NCBI GenBank assembly: GCA_004376055.2
Contig: CP049016.1
Coordinates: 1,798,001 to 1,862,000, forward strand
DNA length: 64,000 nt
Source of the DNA: Nitrospirales bacterium LBB_01
Lineage (GTDB): Bacteria > Nitrospirota > Thermodesulfovibrionia > Thermodesulfovibrionales > Magnetobacteriaceae
Reading direction: 5' to 3'
Position numbers and translations under genes: made by a program
The notes under the pieces: generated by a model
What the model was told of the DNA's origin: nothing
Databases searched by the model: none
What the model saw: the letters and a program-made list of their open reading frames with translations, nothing else
Part shown: one piece after another, positions 54,073-63,110 of the stretch
Layout: each line of letters begins with the position of its first letter
Numbering within the stretch: position 1 is the first letter of the stretch

Positions 54073-55695
54073 TTAATAAGCGCTTTTTCCTTTAAATACT
54101 GAATCTCTGCCTGCAATGGTTTCGTAGTCTGCTGTGAGATTATTATGTTCTACCAGTGATTTAAGCATTTCAAGGGCATCAGGGCCGTCGTCGTGATCAT
54201 AGAGCGGATAGCGAATCAGCTGTTCTATAAGAGTTCTCTGGCTTTTCTTGAATCGTATCCAGCCGTTTTTTATCCACGGCTGTAGGGTTTGAATTCTTAG
54301 AAGTTTGTCGGCGCTTGACCTTATCTCCGTAACATTGAGTGTCAGATTCTGTCTATGTGCCTCTTTAATTAACGTGTCTTTAAAAAACTCCTGAAACTGA
54401 ACAGATTCAACTCCAAAGACCTGAAAACGTTCCTTTTTGTGATACATTAAAATATCCTCGATTATTCTGTCTGGATGACGCCGTTCTATGTCGGCTATTG
54501 TGACATACATTATGCCGTTTATAAAACGTCCGCAGATTATTGCCGAGGGGTCGTGCCGTTTTGACTTTTTTCCCATCGAGGGATCAACAACCCCATATAG
54601 AGGGGCGTCTTTAGGTTCAGTGCCATCATCAAAATACTGAATCCAGTGTTCACTAAACAGGCAGTCGTCAGGGTTAATCGGTTCGTTTTGCTTTTCCGAA
54701 TCAAAATACGCAGGGCCATCTGAGACCCGCATTTTCATCAGGTAGTAGTAATCTTCAACCTCTGGCCACAGGACGTCCACACCGGAAAGCATCTCCTCTC
54801 TGAATGTATTAAAATAGGCGTCTGCCATTATCTCGGCTGTTTCCTTTTCATCCATAGAAAATATATTTTCCCATTCCTCCCATCGCTTTGATTGAGAGTA
54901 ACGCATGATTGCTTTAAACTTATTACCCCGCCAGCCGGGCTTTTTAAACAGCTTTGACAGCAGAGAATCATAATGGAGCACTGTTCCTACAACTATGTAT
55001 ATCGTGTCCTTTTGACCAATTTTCATAAGCGCCTTAAAAAACCAGTCCTCAAGTTTTCTTCGCTGCTCTACCGACATGACGGCCTCGTCGTTTTCCAAAT
55101 CATCACATATTACGAGGTCTGGCCTACGACTGCCGTGCCGCATTCCTCTGAGTTTCTGTCCTGCTCCAACTCCGCGGATTTTTACGCCGTTTCTGGTTAT
55201 AAGCGTATCAGCACGCCACGTCTTGCCCTCTCCTGTGATATTAGGGAAATCCTGATTAAGCCGTTCGTTGGTTTCAAGCTCTGCCTTTATGAATGATATA
55301 AAATCCTCAGACTGGCTCATCGTGTCAGAGACTATCAGCACAAAATTACGCAGGTTGAAAGCCGTGACCCACATTGGCAATATTAGCGTTGTCCATGTGG
55401 ATTTGGCATTTCCGCGTGGAGCGGCATCAACCTCCTTACCGCCCGGGTCGTCTGATTTCACCAACTCCATGTATCGCGCTGAAAGATACTTGTGAAGTTT
55501 TGAGGATGGTGACTTTATATAATGTGGAAAGTACGTGCGCGCAAAGAATTCAAGGTCATTGGCTGCCCTTTCCACTCTCGCAGCTTGTGCAGATTTTCCG
55601 TCTGAACCTGCGCCGCCTTCAAACGGTTTAGTGTATGAGTTGATTTGCGCCCTTAAGGCCTCGATGTCTTTAAATATTTTTTTAAGGTTAACCAT
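54073..55695 (-). CDS. Phage terminase large subunit (Mu gp28-like)
   Basis: DNA-packaging motor of 540 residues. Walker A-like DAAPRGNAKSTWTTL (near 95), Walker B LVICDDLEND (near 197) and a nuclease domain with GVVDPSMGKKSKRHDPSA (near 378) and DDGPDALEML near the C-terminus. It is intact. The upstream genes match the Mu order, but no portal, head or tail gene follows: pgcA lies 19 bp downstream. A palindromic ATCTGCG repeat sits between it and the small-subunit gene. Confidence 0.85.
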   Translation of the reverse strand: MVNLKKIFKDIEALRAQINSYTKPFEGGAGSDGKSAQAARVERAANDLEFFARTYFPHYIKSPSSKLHKYLSARYMELVKSDDPGGKEVDAAPRGNAKSTWTTLILPMWVTAFNLRNFVLIVSDTMSQSEDFISFIKAELETNERLNQDFPNITGEGKTWRADTLITRNGVKIRGVGAGQKLRGMRHGSRRPDLVICDDLENDEAVMSVEQRRKLEDWFFKALMKIGQKDTIYIVVGTVLHYDSLLSKLFKKPGWRGNKFKAIMRYSQSKRWEEWENIFSMDEKETAEIMADAYFNTFREEMLSGVDVLWPEVEDYYYLMKMRVSDGPAYFDSEKQNEPINPDDCLFSEHWIQYFDDGTEPKDAPLYGVVDPSMGKKSKRHDPSAIICGRFINGIMYVTIADIERRHPDRIIEDILMYHKKERFQVFGVESVQFQEFFKDTLIKEAHRQNLTLNVTEIRSSADKLLRIQTLQPWIKNGWIRFKKSQRTLIEQLIRYPLYDHDDGPDALEMLKSLVEHNNLTADYETIAGRDSVFKGKSAY

Positions 55696-55717
55696 AATCT
55701 AAAGAGTTCTATTTTTT

Positions 55718-55756
55718 CCGCAGATTGTTATCTGCGTTCATCTGTGACATCTGCGG
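55718..55756. repeat. ATCTGCG inverted/direct repeat cluster
   Basis: CCGCAGAT (55718-55725) and ATCTGCGG (55749-55756) form an inverted repeat; ATCTGCG and ATCTGTG occur between them. Such ATCTGCG runs are dispersed in many genomes (from memory). It splits the terminase genes, where Mu has none. Confidence 0.7.
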
Positions 55757-55765
55757 ATTAATCCC

Positions 55766-56260
55766 TTATCCGTACTTTTCTGTTAAAAACAATGTGAACT
55801 CATCCATATTTTTTTCCACAACAGTTGCGCCATCGGGGTCATTTCTAACAAGCCACTGAATATAAATCCTCATAACGTCAATGTATGCGTCCAGTTTGGA
55901 CTTTGCCGATGATTTATATAGATTGTTGATGGTGTTTATGAGCGATTTATAAGCGTTAGTGGATTGATTGTCAAGCTCACTGAGGGAGTCGTATTTTTCT
56001 TTTTGTTTGAGAAGGTCGCCAATGAGGGCTTCGGTGGTTACTCTTTTAGCCTTCCTCAGCTTTTCAATTTCCAAATCTTCACGCTCCGAGCGCTCTTTCC
56101 ATTTATATTTCTCAGCCCATTCTTTAAGCGTTTTTGTTGTTAAGCGGAATTTGAATTTTTTGTTAAGCTCTTTTACGGATCTCTCAAAATCACACTCAAG
56201 GTCACGCCACACTTGATAGGCAAGGTCTATGTTGTCATTTATAAGGGATTTTCTAACCAT
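55766..56260 (-). CDS. Terminase small-subunit-like protein (Mu gp27/DUF1804-like)
   Basis: Protein of 164 residues from ATG 56260. An N-terminal HTH-like part (LAYQVWRDLECDFERSVKELNKKFKFRLTTKTLKEWAEKYKWKERSE) resembles the DNA-binding domain of small terminases, and a helical part follows (LLKQKEKYDSLSELDNQ, NAYKSLINTINNLY). It recognises packaging sites for the large subunit. ATG 56260 overlaps the preceding gene by 8 bp; the longer frame from 56287 has no ribosome site. Confidence 0.65.
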   Translation of the reverse strand: MVRKSLINDNIDLAYQVWRDLECDFERSVKELNKKFKFRLTTKTLKEWAEKYKWKERSEREDLEIEKLRKAKRVTTEALIGDLLKQKEKYDSLSELDNQSTNAYKSLINTINNLYKSSAKSKLDAYIDVMRIYIQWLVRNDPDGATVVEKNMDEFTLFLTEKYG

Positions 56261-56561
56261 TGTTCCGTCCCCGTGGAATAAAGACACCCTCGTCTTTTAT
56301 GATTCCATTTAACAGATCGTCTCCGTCAGCGGTAATTCCAACCTCGCAAATTTGACCGTTAAATTTCTCGTTGCGTTTCACGTATCCTTTATTTTCAAGA
56401 TAGCGAAGCTGGATTTTCAGGTCGTCCGATAAAAGCGCATAACCAAAAAGATAGAGCCTTGCACGAAGTTCCTCCTCATTAATAAACTGCTCATGATCAG
56501 CCTTAAGAATCTCAAGCACATAACCCCTTAACATTAACTCCTTCAGAAGTTTCATATTCAT
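56253..56561 (-). CDS. Small winged-helix-like phage protein (Mu gp26 position)
   Basis: Protein of 102 residues predicted to form a winged helix: helices ELMLRGYVLEIL, EEELRARLYLFG and SDDLKIQLRYLENKGYVKRNEK, ending in a wing. It occupies the place of Mu gp26. GGGAGAC lies ahead of the ATG. The role is unknown, probably DNA binding. Confidence 0.6.
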   Translation of the reverse strand: MNMKLLKELMLRGYVLEILKADHEQFINEEELRARLYLFGYALLSDDLKIQLRYLENKGYVKRNEKFNGQICEVGITADGDDLLNGIIKDEGVFIPRGRNNG

Positions 56562-56576
56562 ACGATATTGTCTCCC

Positions 56577-56855
56577 TTACCCGTGTTGGTTCCTGTCCAT
56601 TCTGTCAATAATCACCCGAAGCATAATCAGTATATCCAGGTGTTCCTTGTTGTCTCTGGTTAAAAAATCGTGAATAGCGCCGTGAAGTCCCTCCATGCTT
56701 TGTGCCTGGCGAGCGAGAGCTGTTGCCTGTTCTTTTTGGGCATTCACAAACTCAAAACCGATTTTATTCATGCACTTATAGCTAAGAGCAATAACTATTA
56801 ATGCTAACGCCATTGCAGGCCCTCCCTGCCCAACTGCATGAATAAGCTCTGTCAT
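56577..56855 (-). CDS. Small one-helix membrane protein (Mu gp25/DUF2730-like position)
   Basis: Protein of 92 residues with one helix (MALALIVIALSYK, about 15-27) and a long amphipathic tail (KEQATALARQAQSMEGLHG). Size and layout suit the DUF2730/gp25 proteins found upstream of Mu-type terminases. ATG 56855 has AAAAGGA close ahead of it. A much longer frame reading into the intergenic region is rejected. Holin-like action is an alternative. Confidence 0.55.
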   Translation of the reverse strand: MTELIHAVGQGGPAMALALIVIALSYKCMNKIGFEFVNAQKEQATALARQAQSMEGLHGAIHDFLTRDNKEHLDILIMLRVIIDRMDRNQHG

Positions 56856-57063
56856 TTCCTTTTCACTTTCATGATTACGTGTTTCATAAGTTAATATTAA
56901 ACAGAAAATGTGTGTCAGGTCATTTAAACAGTTTTTAAAAATAGGAGAAAATAAGTGTAACGCCAGTTTATGTGTCGGCGCTATATTTTTCTTATTGACA
57001 ATCATTACATATGTGTTATATCTTACCATTGATGAGTTTAATGCAGAACATTGGAGGCGTAGC

Positions 57064-57747
57064 ATGAGTTTGAGGACTCGGTTATTAGTGTTTGCAGTGA
57101 TGTTTTTGCTAACCGGATGCGCTGGTATGGAGTTTACGACTAAAGGTAAAGTTCTATTTATCCATAAGGAGCTTTTAGAAGCTGATAGAGCCATAGAGAC
57201 GGCAAAAAAAGCAGGGAAAGACACAGCGTGTCCAAATATGTTTAATGACGCTGTAAAATTAAGAGATGAGGCTTACAGTGTTTATTGGAGCTGTCACACC
57301 AAAGAAGCAATTGAGCTGGCTAATAAAGTAATTAGTATAACACAGGGCCCATGTAAGGGTGGTGCTTCAATGGGACTTAATGGACAGCATTCCTCAACAT
57401 CAGAGGTAGCTTTTCTTACAGTAGCCCATTTTGATGCAAACAAGACAAAGATAAAAGAAGGCAGTGAAAAACAGTTAAATGCAGCAATAGAAGCTATAAA
57501 GCAGTACGAACAGGGACATGCAAGGGTAGAGGGTCACTCTGATACAACTGGCGGATATGATTACAACATGAGAGTTTCCAAAAGACGTGCAGAGGCTGTT
57601 AAGGACTACATCATAAGGCACGGAGCAGTAGAAGCTCAAAAGGTAGAAGCGGTCGGTTATGGTTCTACCAGACCAATAACATCAAACGAAACCAAAAGCG
57701 GGAGAGCTCAAAACCGCAGGGCTGATGTAAGAGTGTTCTCCAATTAA
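57064..57747 (+). CDS. OmpA-family outer-membrane lipoprotein
   Basis: Protein of 227 residues. The signal peptide ends in the lipobox LLTGC near residue 18. An alpha-helical segment of about 80 residues (EADRAIETAKKAG to NKVISITQ) follows, then an OmpA/Pal peptidoglycan-binding domain (VAHFDANKTKIKEG, VEGHSDTTGGYDYNMRVSKRRAEAV, GYGSTRPI) with the diaminopimelate-binding Asp and Arg. GGAGG lies 7 nt before the ATG. It probably anchors the outer membrane to peptidoglycan. Confidence 0.88.
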   Translation: MSLRTRLLVFAVMFLLTGCAGMEFTTKGKVLFIHKELLEADRAIETAKKAGKDTACPNMFNDAVKLRDEAYSVYWSCHTKEAIELANKVISITQGPCKGGASMGLNGQHSSTSEVAFLTVAHFDANKTKIKEGSEKQLNAAIEAIKQYEQGHARVEGHSDTTGGYDYNMRVSKRRAEAVKDYIIRHGAVEAQKVEAVGYGSTRPITSNETKSGRAQNRRADVRVFSN

Positions 57748-57876
57748 ATACAACATGTACTCTTCAAAGACAGACATTATTAAAAAGCCATAGCGCCATG
57801 TGGTTTGACCGCAAGGCGTTAATTTTGTAAATATCATAAAACCGCGTTTATGTGGACAACTTGGGAGGCCATAAAA

Positions 57877-58656
57877 GTGGAAATATTGGGGAATGAGGAA
57901 AAGGGAGTTTACAAGATATCTGGTGAGGATTCAGATATTCTCACTGTGTATCTAAATGGGAGTCAGGTCACAGCAGAGGCCGGCAAGATGTTGTTCTACG
58001 TTGGTGATGTCAAAAGTGATACTAAAGAGATCAAAGAAGGCGGTTCAATATCCAAACACATATTTTCGGCAGCAAGAAAAGTAATTACAGATGACCACAT
58101 GGCATTTACCACCTTTTCAGGACAAGGGGAGATTTCCTTTGGAGATTACTTACCTGGCAGCATTGCAGCCATAAAATTAAGCGGCAATGCAATAATCGCA
58201 TCTAAGGAAAATCTCATTGCCTACGTAGGGGATATTAACGTAAGCGTGGAGGCGCAGTCAGGGCTTGGGAGCTTGTTGTTTGGCGGCGAGGGCTTGGTTT
58301 TGTTAAAAATATCAGGCAACGGTCTTGTATTTATACATGGCGGCGGCAATATTTTAACCCATCAACTTAAAAAAGAGTAGCAGCTTCATGCTGAATCGGC
58401 CACTGTTATGGCATGGGATGAGTCAGTTTCGCATACTCTGGAGCATGTGAAGGATTTTAAGACAGCTTATTTAGGCGATGAGGGACTTTTTCTTACACGC
58501 TTTTCCGGCACCGGCACAGTTTTGATGCAAACCCTGACTGTGGCTAAGCTAAGAAGTCTAATCGGTAACTCTATCTGTCTTGCTCCACCGCCGATAATGG
58601 CTGCCGAGCTGGTTTTACTTAAAGCTAAAAAGATTATCACTAAACTTATGCGGTAA
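57877..58656 (+). pseudogene. AIM24-family (DUF124) gene split by an in-frame amber codon
   Basis: AIM24 proteins are glycine-rich beta-prisms of about 230-260 residues; the role in bacteria is unknown. GTG 57877 after GGGAGG (57863-57868) gives the first part: 167 codons ending HQLKKE and TAG (58378-58380). The same frame then continues for 92 more codons with the rest of the family fold (AWDESVSHTLEHVKDFKTAYLGDEGLFLTRFSGTG). An ATG at 58408 could start a second piece, but no Shine-Dalgarno precedes it. Either a mutated gene, a sequencing error or readthrough; the stop context is TAG-CAG-CTT. Confidence 0.75.
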
Positions 58657-58662
58657 ATTGAA

Positions 58663-59475
58663 TTAATTGGCTTTAGGCTGTCTAAACATCTCGTAAAGGC
58701 AGATGGCTGCCGATACAGAGACGTTTAGACTTTCTGCCTTACCGCGCATTGGAATCATAACCTGAACCGATGATTCATTTACCAAAACTCTGCTAACCCC
58801 CTCTGACTCCTGTCCTAAAACAAGAGCAAAGGGAGGTCTTACTGTGGCTTCATAGAGAGGAACTCCGCCGCTTACCACTGTGGAAATTAGTTTTAGTTTA
58901 GTGTGATTAATCCATTTAAGGAATTCATCCACAGTTGCTTTTATAACGGCAATGTTAAAAACACATCCTGCTGAGGCCCTGACAGCTTTAGCGCTGAATG
59001 GGTCAGCCGTGCCGGGCAGCGTTATGACTCCGCTTACGCCAAATGCCTCAGCGGTTCTAACAATTGTACCCACATTCCCGGGCTCGCTTATTCCGTCAAG
59101 GACAAGATACACAGATTTGGTGTCTGGCTTTAAGTTTAAAAGGCAGCTTTCAGATATTTTGAATAGCGCAACAATCCCCTGCGGAGATTCAGTATCAGAG
59201 AGTTTATCCATAACGTGTGCCGATACCTCATAAAGCTCCGTACATTTCTGTGATAGGTTTTCAATGATTTGTCGATTAGCCGTATTTCTTAAAAACTCTG
59301 ACGTGATAAAAACCCTTTGTAGTACGGCATTTGAGATAAGTGCCGTCTCAATTACCCGTTTGCCTTCAACAAACACAGAGTTTTTATATTCAGGGGCTTT
59401 TCTTTGACGCTTGACAACGGCATCTTTTACCTTTTCGTTTTGTACGGATGTTATTATATATTTTAACCTTTCCAA
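58663..59475 (-). CDS. SpoU/TrmH-family RNA 2'-O-methyltransferase
   Basis: SPOUT-fold enzyme of 270 residues. The N-terminal substrate-binding part (about 1-100) is followed by motif 1 LVLDGISEPGNVGTIVRTAEAFG, motif 2 FALVLGQESEGVS and motif 3 IPMRGKAESLNVSVSAAICLYE, which form the trefoil knot. It methylates ribose 2'-OH of an rRNA or tRNA; TrmH, RlmB and unnamed rRNA types cannot be told apart here. The TTG start at 59475 has weak support; no ATG is available near it. Confidence 0.82.
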   Translation of the reverse strand: MERLKYIITSVQNEKVKDAVVKRQRKAPEYKNSVFVEGKRVIETALISNAVLQRVFITSEFLRNTANRQIIENLSQKCTELYEVSAHVMDKLSDTESPQGIVALFKISESCLLNLKPDTKSVYLVLDGISEPGNVGTIVRTAEAFGVSGVITLPGTADPFSAKAVRASAGCVFNIAVIKATVDEFLKWINHTKLKLISTVVSGGVPLYEATVRPPFALVLGQESEGVSRVLVNESSVQVMIPMRGKAESLNVSVSAAICLYEMFRQPKAN

Positions 59476-59546
59476 GTATTTTGATTATACTATCTGGTTA
59501 TCAGATTTTCCATTTCATTCTTTAACTGTGGAACATCCAATCTCTT

Positions 59547-59861
59547 TTAGACATAAACGGCCTCTTGCAAGATGTATTTTTTTAAGGTTTCTTTCAGTCC
59601 ATCCCTGAGCACTATATCAACCTTAGCTCTCAATTTTTTTTGCAGATATGATGTCAAACCGATGAGATTATCAAGCGTTTTGGTCTCACGTTTTAGTTGT
59701 ACTACAATATCAATGTCACTGCCACGTTTTTGTTCATTTCTTACATAAGAACCAAACACTGCAATTTCGACGATACCATATTTATCAACAAGGATACTCC
59801 TGTGCTCTTTTAATATATCAATAATCTCATTTAAGTTTGATGGCTTTCCCCTCTTTATCAT
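59547..59861 (-). CDS. MNT-type minimal nucleotidyltransferase
   Basis: Protein of 104 residues with FGSYVRNEQKRGSDIDIVV, the GS-x10-DxD signature of minimal nucleotidyltransferases (MNT). MNT proteins usually act as antitoxins by nucleotidylating HEPN toxins. No HEPN gene is adjacent: the SpoU gene is downstream and nuoA divergent upstream. An orphan antitoxin or an independent enzyme. Confidence 0.75.
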   Translation of the reverse strand: MIKRGKPSNLNEIIDILKEHRSILVDKYGIVEIAVFGSYVRNEQKRGSDIDIVVQLKRETKTLDNLIGLTSYLQKKLRAKVDIVLRDGLKETLKKYILQEAVYV

Positions 59862-59968
59862 TACTTATAATACCTTAATTAGCATTATGATTGTAATATC
59901 TTTTCATGTATTCATTTGTGGTTTGTCACGTTATCAAGAGTTCTTTTTTGTTTATTGAAAAAAACGTA

Positions 59969-59996
59969 TTGACAATAACCACATACTTAATGTAAA
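59969..59996 (+). promoter_or_regulatory. Candidate promoter of the nuo operon
   Basis: TTGACA (59969-59974) and a weaker -10 TGTAAA (59991-59996) with a 16-nt spacer. The -10 ends 8 nt before the nuoA ATG, and no ribosome site is evident in between. Confidence 0.45.
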
Positions 59997-60004
59997 ACAT
60001 ATCT

Positions 60005-60376
60005 ATGCCAGGTACTTATGTGCCAACAGAGTATTTGCCGGTGCTTGTTTTCCTTATCGTAGCGCTGGGGTTTGGTTTAGGGTCGCTGCTTTTTGGGTTT
60101 TTGTTGCGCCCGAGGAGGCCTTATGCCGAAAAACTCTCCCCTTACGAATCCGGTATGCTGCCTGAGGGTGAACCCAGACAGAAATTCACTGTCAGATACT
60201 ACATCATAGCCATACTGTTTGTCGTGTTTGACGTTGAGGCTGTGTTTATGTACCCGTGGGCTGTAGCGTTCAATAAAATAGGGCTGTACGCATTTGTTGA
60301 GATGATGCTCTTTATACTGATTCTTGCTGTGGGTTACATATACGCTTGGAGAAAGGACGCCTTTGTCTGGGATTAA
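60005..60376 (+). CDS. nuoA: NADH-quinone oxidoreductase subunit A
   Basis: Small membrane subunit of complex I (123 residues) with three helices: residues 12-32, 65-87 and 94-113. The conserved ESGMLPEGEPRQKFTVRYYIIAILFVVFDVEAVFMYPWA is present. First gene of the nuo operon; no ribosome site precedes the ATG. A 30-bp gap follows before nuoB. Confidence 0.93.
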   Translation: MPGTYVPTEYLPVLVFLIVALGFGLGSLLFGFLLRPRRPYAEKLSPYESGMLPEGEPRQKFTVRYYIIAILFVVFDVEAVFMYPWAVAFNKIGLYAFVEMMLFILILAVGYIYAWRKDAFVWD

Positions 60377-60406
60377 TTTATTTATGGAGTTTAGAAGGAT
60401 AGGACA

Positions 60407-60925
60407 ATGATAGATACCTCGCTTGGCTTAATTGATGTAGAGGAGGGAATTAAAATAATTCCCGGCGCTAACACAATAATTACCTCACTGGATAAGTTGA
60501 TAAACTGGGGACGGCTGTCCTCGCTGTGGCCTGTGACCTTTGGGCTTGCCTGCTGCGCCATTGAGATGATGGCTACAGGGTCAAGCCACTACGACCTGGA
60601 CAGGCTTGGAATTATATTTCGCGGCTCACCGCGTCAGTCCGACTGTATAATCATAGCCGGCACTGTCACAAAGAAAATGGCGCCGGTTGTCAGAAAAGTC
60701 TATGATCAGATTCCTGAACCACGTTACGTTATAGCTATGGGCAGCTGTGCTTGCACGGGAAATGTTTACAGGTCATATTCGGTAGTGCAGGGTTGCGATA
60801 CTTTTTTACCGGTTGACGTCTATATCCCCGGCTGTCCGCCAAGACCAGAGGCTCTCCTTGACGGAATTATCAAGCTACAGAATAAGATGGCAACAGAGAG
60901 AATGAGATGGAGCCCGCTGAAATAG
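60407..60925 (+). CDS. nuoB: NADH-quinone oxidoreductase subunit B
   Basis: Carries the N2 [4Fe-4S] cluster at the quinone site (172 residues). Cysteines GLACCAIEM (two adjacent Cys), GSCACTG and [10 protein letters not shown] are all present. GAAGGA-like bases precede the ATG. Its 3' end overlaps nuoC by 19 bp. Confidence 0.95.
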   Translation: MIDTSLGLIDVEEGIKIIPGANTIITSLDKLINWGRLSSLWPVTFGLACCAIEMMATGSSHYDLDRLGIIFRGSPRQSDCIIIAGTVTKKMAPVVRKVYDQIPEPRYVIAMGSCACTGNVYRSYSVVQGCDTFLPVDVYIPGCPPRPEALLDGIIKLQNKMATERMRWSPLK

Positions 60926-61440
60926 CCGCTAAAATTAAGGAATCCTATCCTGACGATGTTGTCAGCATAAGGGATTTCAGAGGGCAGTGTGCTATTGTTG
61001 TCAAAAAAGACAATATACTAAAAATCCTGACAGAGTTACATAACGACCCGCAATTTAATTTTGACTTTTTGAAAGACCTATGCGGAGTTGACTACTTAAG
61101 CAAGAAAATCCCTCGTTTTGAGGTAATTTACCAGCTTTATTCAATATCGCACCGACATATGATTCGCATTGCTGCACAGGTACTGGAGAAATCCCCATCA
61201 CTGGAAAGTTGTGCCGGTATATGGAAAACCGCCAATTGGCACGAACGGGAGTGTTACGATATGTACGGGATTGTGTTTGAAAACCACCCTGACCTTAGAC
61301 GTGTGCTGATGCCAGAGGACTGGGAGGGTTATCCGCTCAGAAAGGACTACCCTCTTGAGGGCCCTGAGGAGGAGTGGCGCGGCTTTAGAGAGGTACTACA
61401 AAAACATGAGGAATATAAAAAGTACGAATGGAACCGCTAA
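60907..61440 (+). CDS. nuoC: NADH-quinone oxidoreductase subunit C
   Basis: Peripheral-arm subunit of 177 residues. [44 protein letters not shown] is the family signature. It is separate from NuoD, not fused. Overlaps nuoB by 19 bp and nuoD by 13 bp. Confidence 0.93.
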   Translation: MEPAEIAAKIKESYPDDVVSIRDFRGQCAIVVKKDNILKILTELHNDPQFNFDFLKDLCGVDYLSKKIPRFEVIYQLYSISHRHMIRIAAQVLEKSPSLESCAGIWKTANWHERECYDMYGIVFENHPDLRRVLMPEDWEGYPLRKDYPLEGPEEEWRGFREVLQKHEEYKKYEWNR

Positions 61441-62621
61441 AGGATTTAAATACAAGAGAGTTGGTGCTGAACATGGGACCCCAGCACCCATCAACTCACG
61501 GAGTGCTCAGGCTTAAGCTGGAACTGGACGGAGAGACCATAAAAAAGTGCACTCCTTATGTTGGATACCTTCACAGGGGAACCGAGAAACTGGCAGAAGG
61601 GATGACCTACATGCAGTGCATGCCGCTTACGGACAGACTTGACTATATATCCTCAATGACAAATAACGTGGGGTATTGTCTTGCAGTTGAGCGGCTTTTT
61701 GGAATAGAAGCTCCTATCAGAGCAAAATACATTCGCACCATAGTTTCTGAAGTATCAAGGATTTCAAGCCATCTGCTGTGGCTTGCCACTCACGCCCTTG
61801 ACATTGGAGCCATGACCGTATTTCTCTATGCTTTCCGAGAGAGGGAGTTCATAATGGATTTGTTTGAGATGCTTTGCGGGGCGCGCCTTACAGTAAGCTA
61901 CCCGCGAATTGGCGGCGTAAAAAACGACGTTACTCAGGAGTTTATAGATAAGCTGTATGATTTCCTGCTGGATTTCCCCTCTAAAATAGAACAGTATGAA
62001 ACCCTTATTAATGTAAATAGAATATGGCTGCAACGAACCGTTGGAGTGGGGATAATATCGGCGGCGGATGCTATAAATTGGGGACTTTCCGGCGCAACCC
62101 TCAGAGGCTCCGGCGTAAATTACGACATCCGCAAGCATTTCCCCTATGATGCCTATTATCAGGTTGAGTTTGCCGTACCGATAGGGAAAAACGGCGATGT
62201 TTACGATAGATACCTCTGCCGGATGGAGGAGATGAGACAATCAGTATCAATACTTAAGCAGTGTGTGGAAAAGCTGCCTACTGGGCCGATAATGGCTCCC
62301 GATGCGCCTAAGTTTACACTGCCTCCAAAAGACAGAGTGCTAAGCGAGATGGAATCCCTAATTCATCAGTTTACTTTAATTACAAAAGGCCCTATGACAG
62401 CGCCTAAGGGCGAGATATATGTTGCCACAGAGGCGCCAAAAGGGGAGCTTGGCTTTTTTATAGTTAGTGACGGCACAGGCAGGCCCTTCAGGATGCGAAT
62501 TCGTGCACCGTCTTTTGTACATGTTTCGGCATTACCGAGCCTTTGTGAGGGCGGCCTCATTGCCGACGCTATAGCTAACATTGGCTCAATAGACGTGGTG
62601 CTTGGCGAGTGTGACAGGTAG
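61428..62621 (+). CDS. nuoD: NADH-quinone oxidoreductase subunit D
   Basis: Quinone-site subunit of 397 residues, related to [NiFe]-hydrogenase large subunits without the metal site. [50 protein letters not shown] and the C-terminal [13 protein letters not shown] are typical. The 13-bp overlap with nuoC indicates coupled translation. Confidence 0.94.
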   Translation: MEPLKDLNTRELVLNMGPQHPSTHGVLRLKLELDGETIKKCTPYVGYLHRGTEKLAEGMTYMQCMPLTDRLDYISSMTNNVGYCLAVERLFGIEAPIRAKYIRTIVSEVSRISSHLLWLATHALDIGAMTVFLYAFREREFIMDLFEMLCGARLTVSYPRIGGVKNDVTQEFIDKLYDFLLDFPSKIEQYETLINVNRIWLQRTVGVGIISAADAINWGLSGATLRGSGVNYDIRKHFPYDAYYQVEFAVPIGKNGDVYDRYLCRMEEMRQSVSILKQCVEKLPTGPIMAPDAPKFTLPPKDRVLSEMESLIHQFTLITKGPMTAPKGEIYVATEAPKGELGFFIVSDGTGRPFRMRIRAPSFVHVSALPSLCEGGLIADAIANIGSIDVVLGECDR

Positions 62622-62636
62622 GTACGGAGGTTAATG

Positions 62637-63104
62637 ATGGAATTTAAAGATGTTTTTGAAAAGTTTGATATTTTTAATGGTCTTGATGAGACAGAAAAGA
62701 AACATATTGCTGGACTCTTAAAGCGTATGTCTTTCAAAGAGGACGAGGAGATATACAAAGAAGATGAGGATGGCGGAACTCTCTATTTTCTTACAAATGG
62801 TAAAGTCAGAATCTGTAAGATGTCAACAGAGGGAGACATCCTGCCGTATGCTCTGGTAAAGTCTGGTGAGATGTTTGGGCTTATGTCTTTTGTGGACGGC
62901 TCTAAACACTCGGCTATAGCTTTAGCAGATAAAGACTGTGAAGCTGTCAAGTTAGAAAGGCGTGATGTTGAAGAGCTTATGGAGCAAGACCCAAAAATGG
63001 CAGCTAAAGTCTATAAAGTAATCGCTATACATCTGGCAGAAATAATCCGTTCCATGAATAATCAGTACATGGATTTGACTTCATACATGTTCAGGAAAGG
63101 GTAA
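62637..63104 (+). CDS. Cyclic-nucleotide-binding domain protein inside the nuo operon
   Basis: Protein of 155 residues with one cNMP-binding (CAP_ED) domain: IFNGLDETEKKHIAGLLKRMSFKEDEEIY, then GTLYFLTNGKVRIC, GEMFGLMSFVDGSKHSAIALADKDC, and a helical tail (VEELMEQDPKMAAKVYKVIAIHLAEIIRSM). There is no DNA-binding domain. GGAGG stands 6 nt before the second ATG (62637) and 3 nt before the first (62634), so 62637 is preferred. The GEMFG phosphate-binding cassette lacks the classic RTA; a ligand other than cAMP, or none, is possible. It lies between nuoD and nuoE, where no Nuo subunit is expected. Confidence 0.75.
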   Translation: MEFKDVFEKFDIFNGLDETEKKHIAGLLKRMSFKEDEEIYKEDEDGGTLYFLTNGKVRICKMSTEGDILPYALVKSGEMFGLMSFVDGSKHSAIALADKDCEAVKLERRDVEELMEQDPKMAAKVYKVIAIHLAEIIRSMNNQYMDLTSYMFRKG

Positions 63105-63110
63105 TACTAC

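Noticed and set aside
56577-57224. 215-codon version of the small phage membrane protein
   Set aside because: The extra part runs antisense through the OmpA lipoprotein gene and the intergenic region; ATG 56855 gives a sensible protein.
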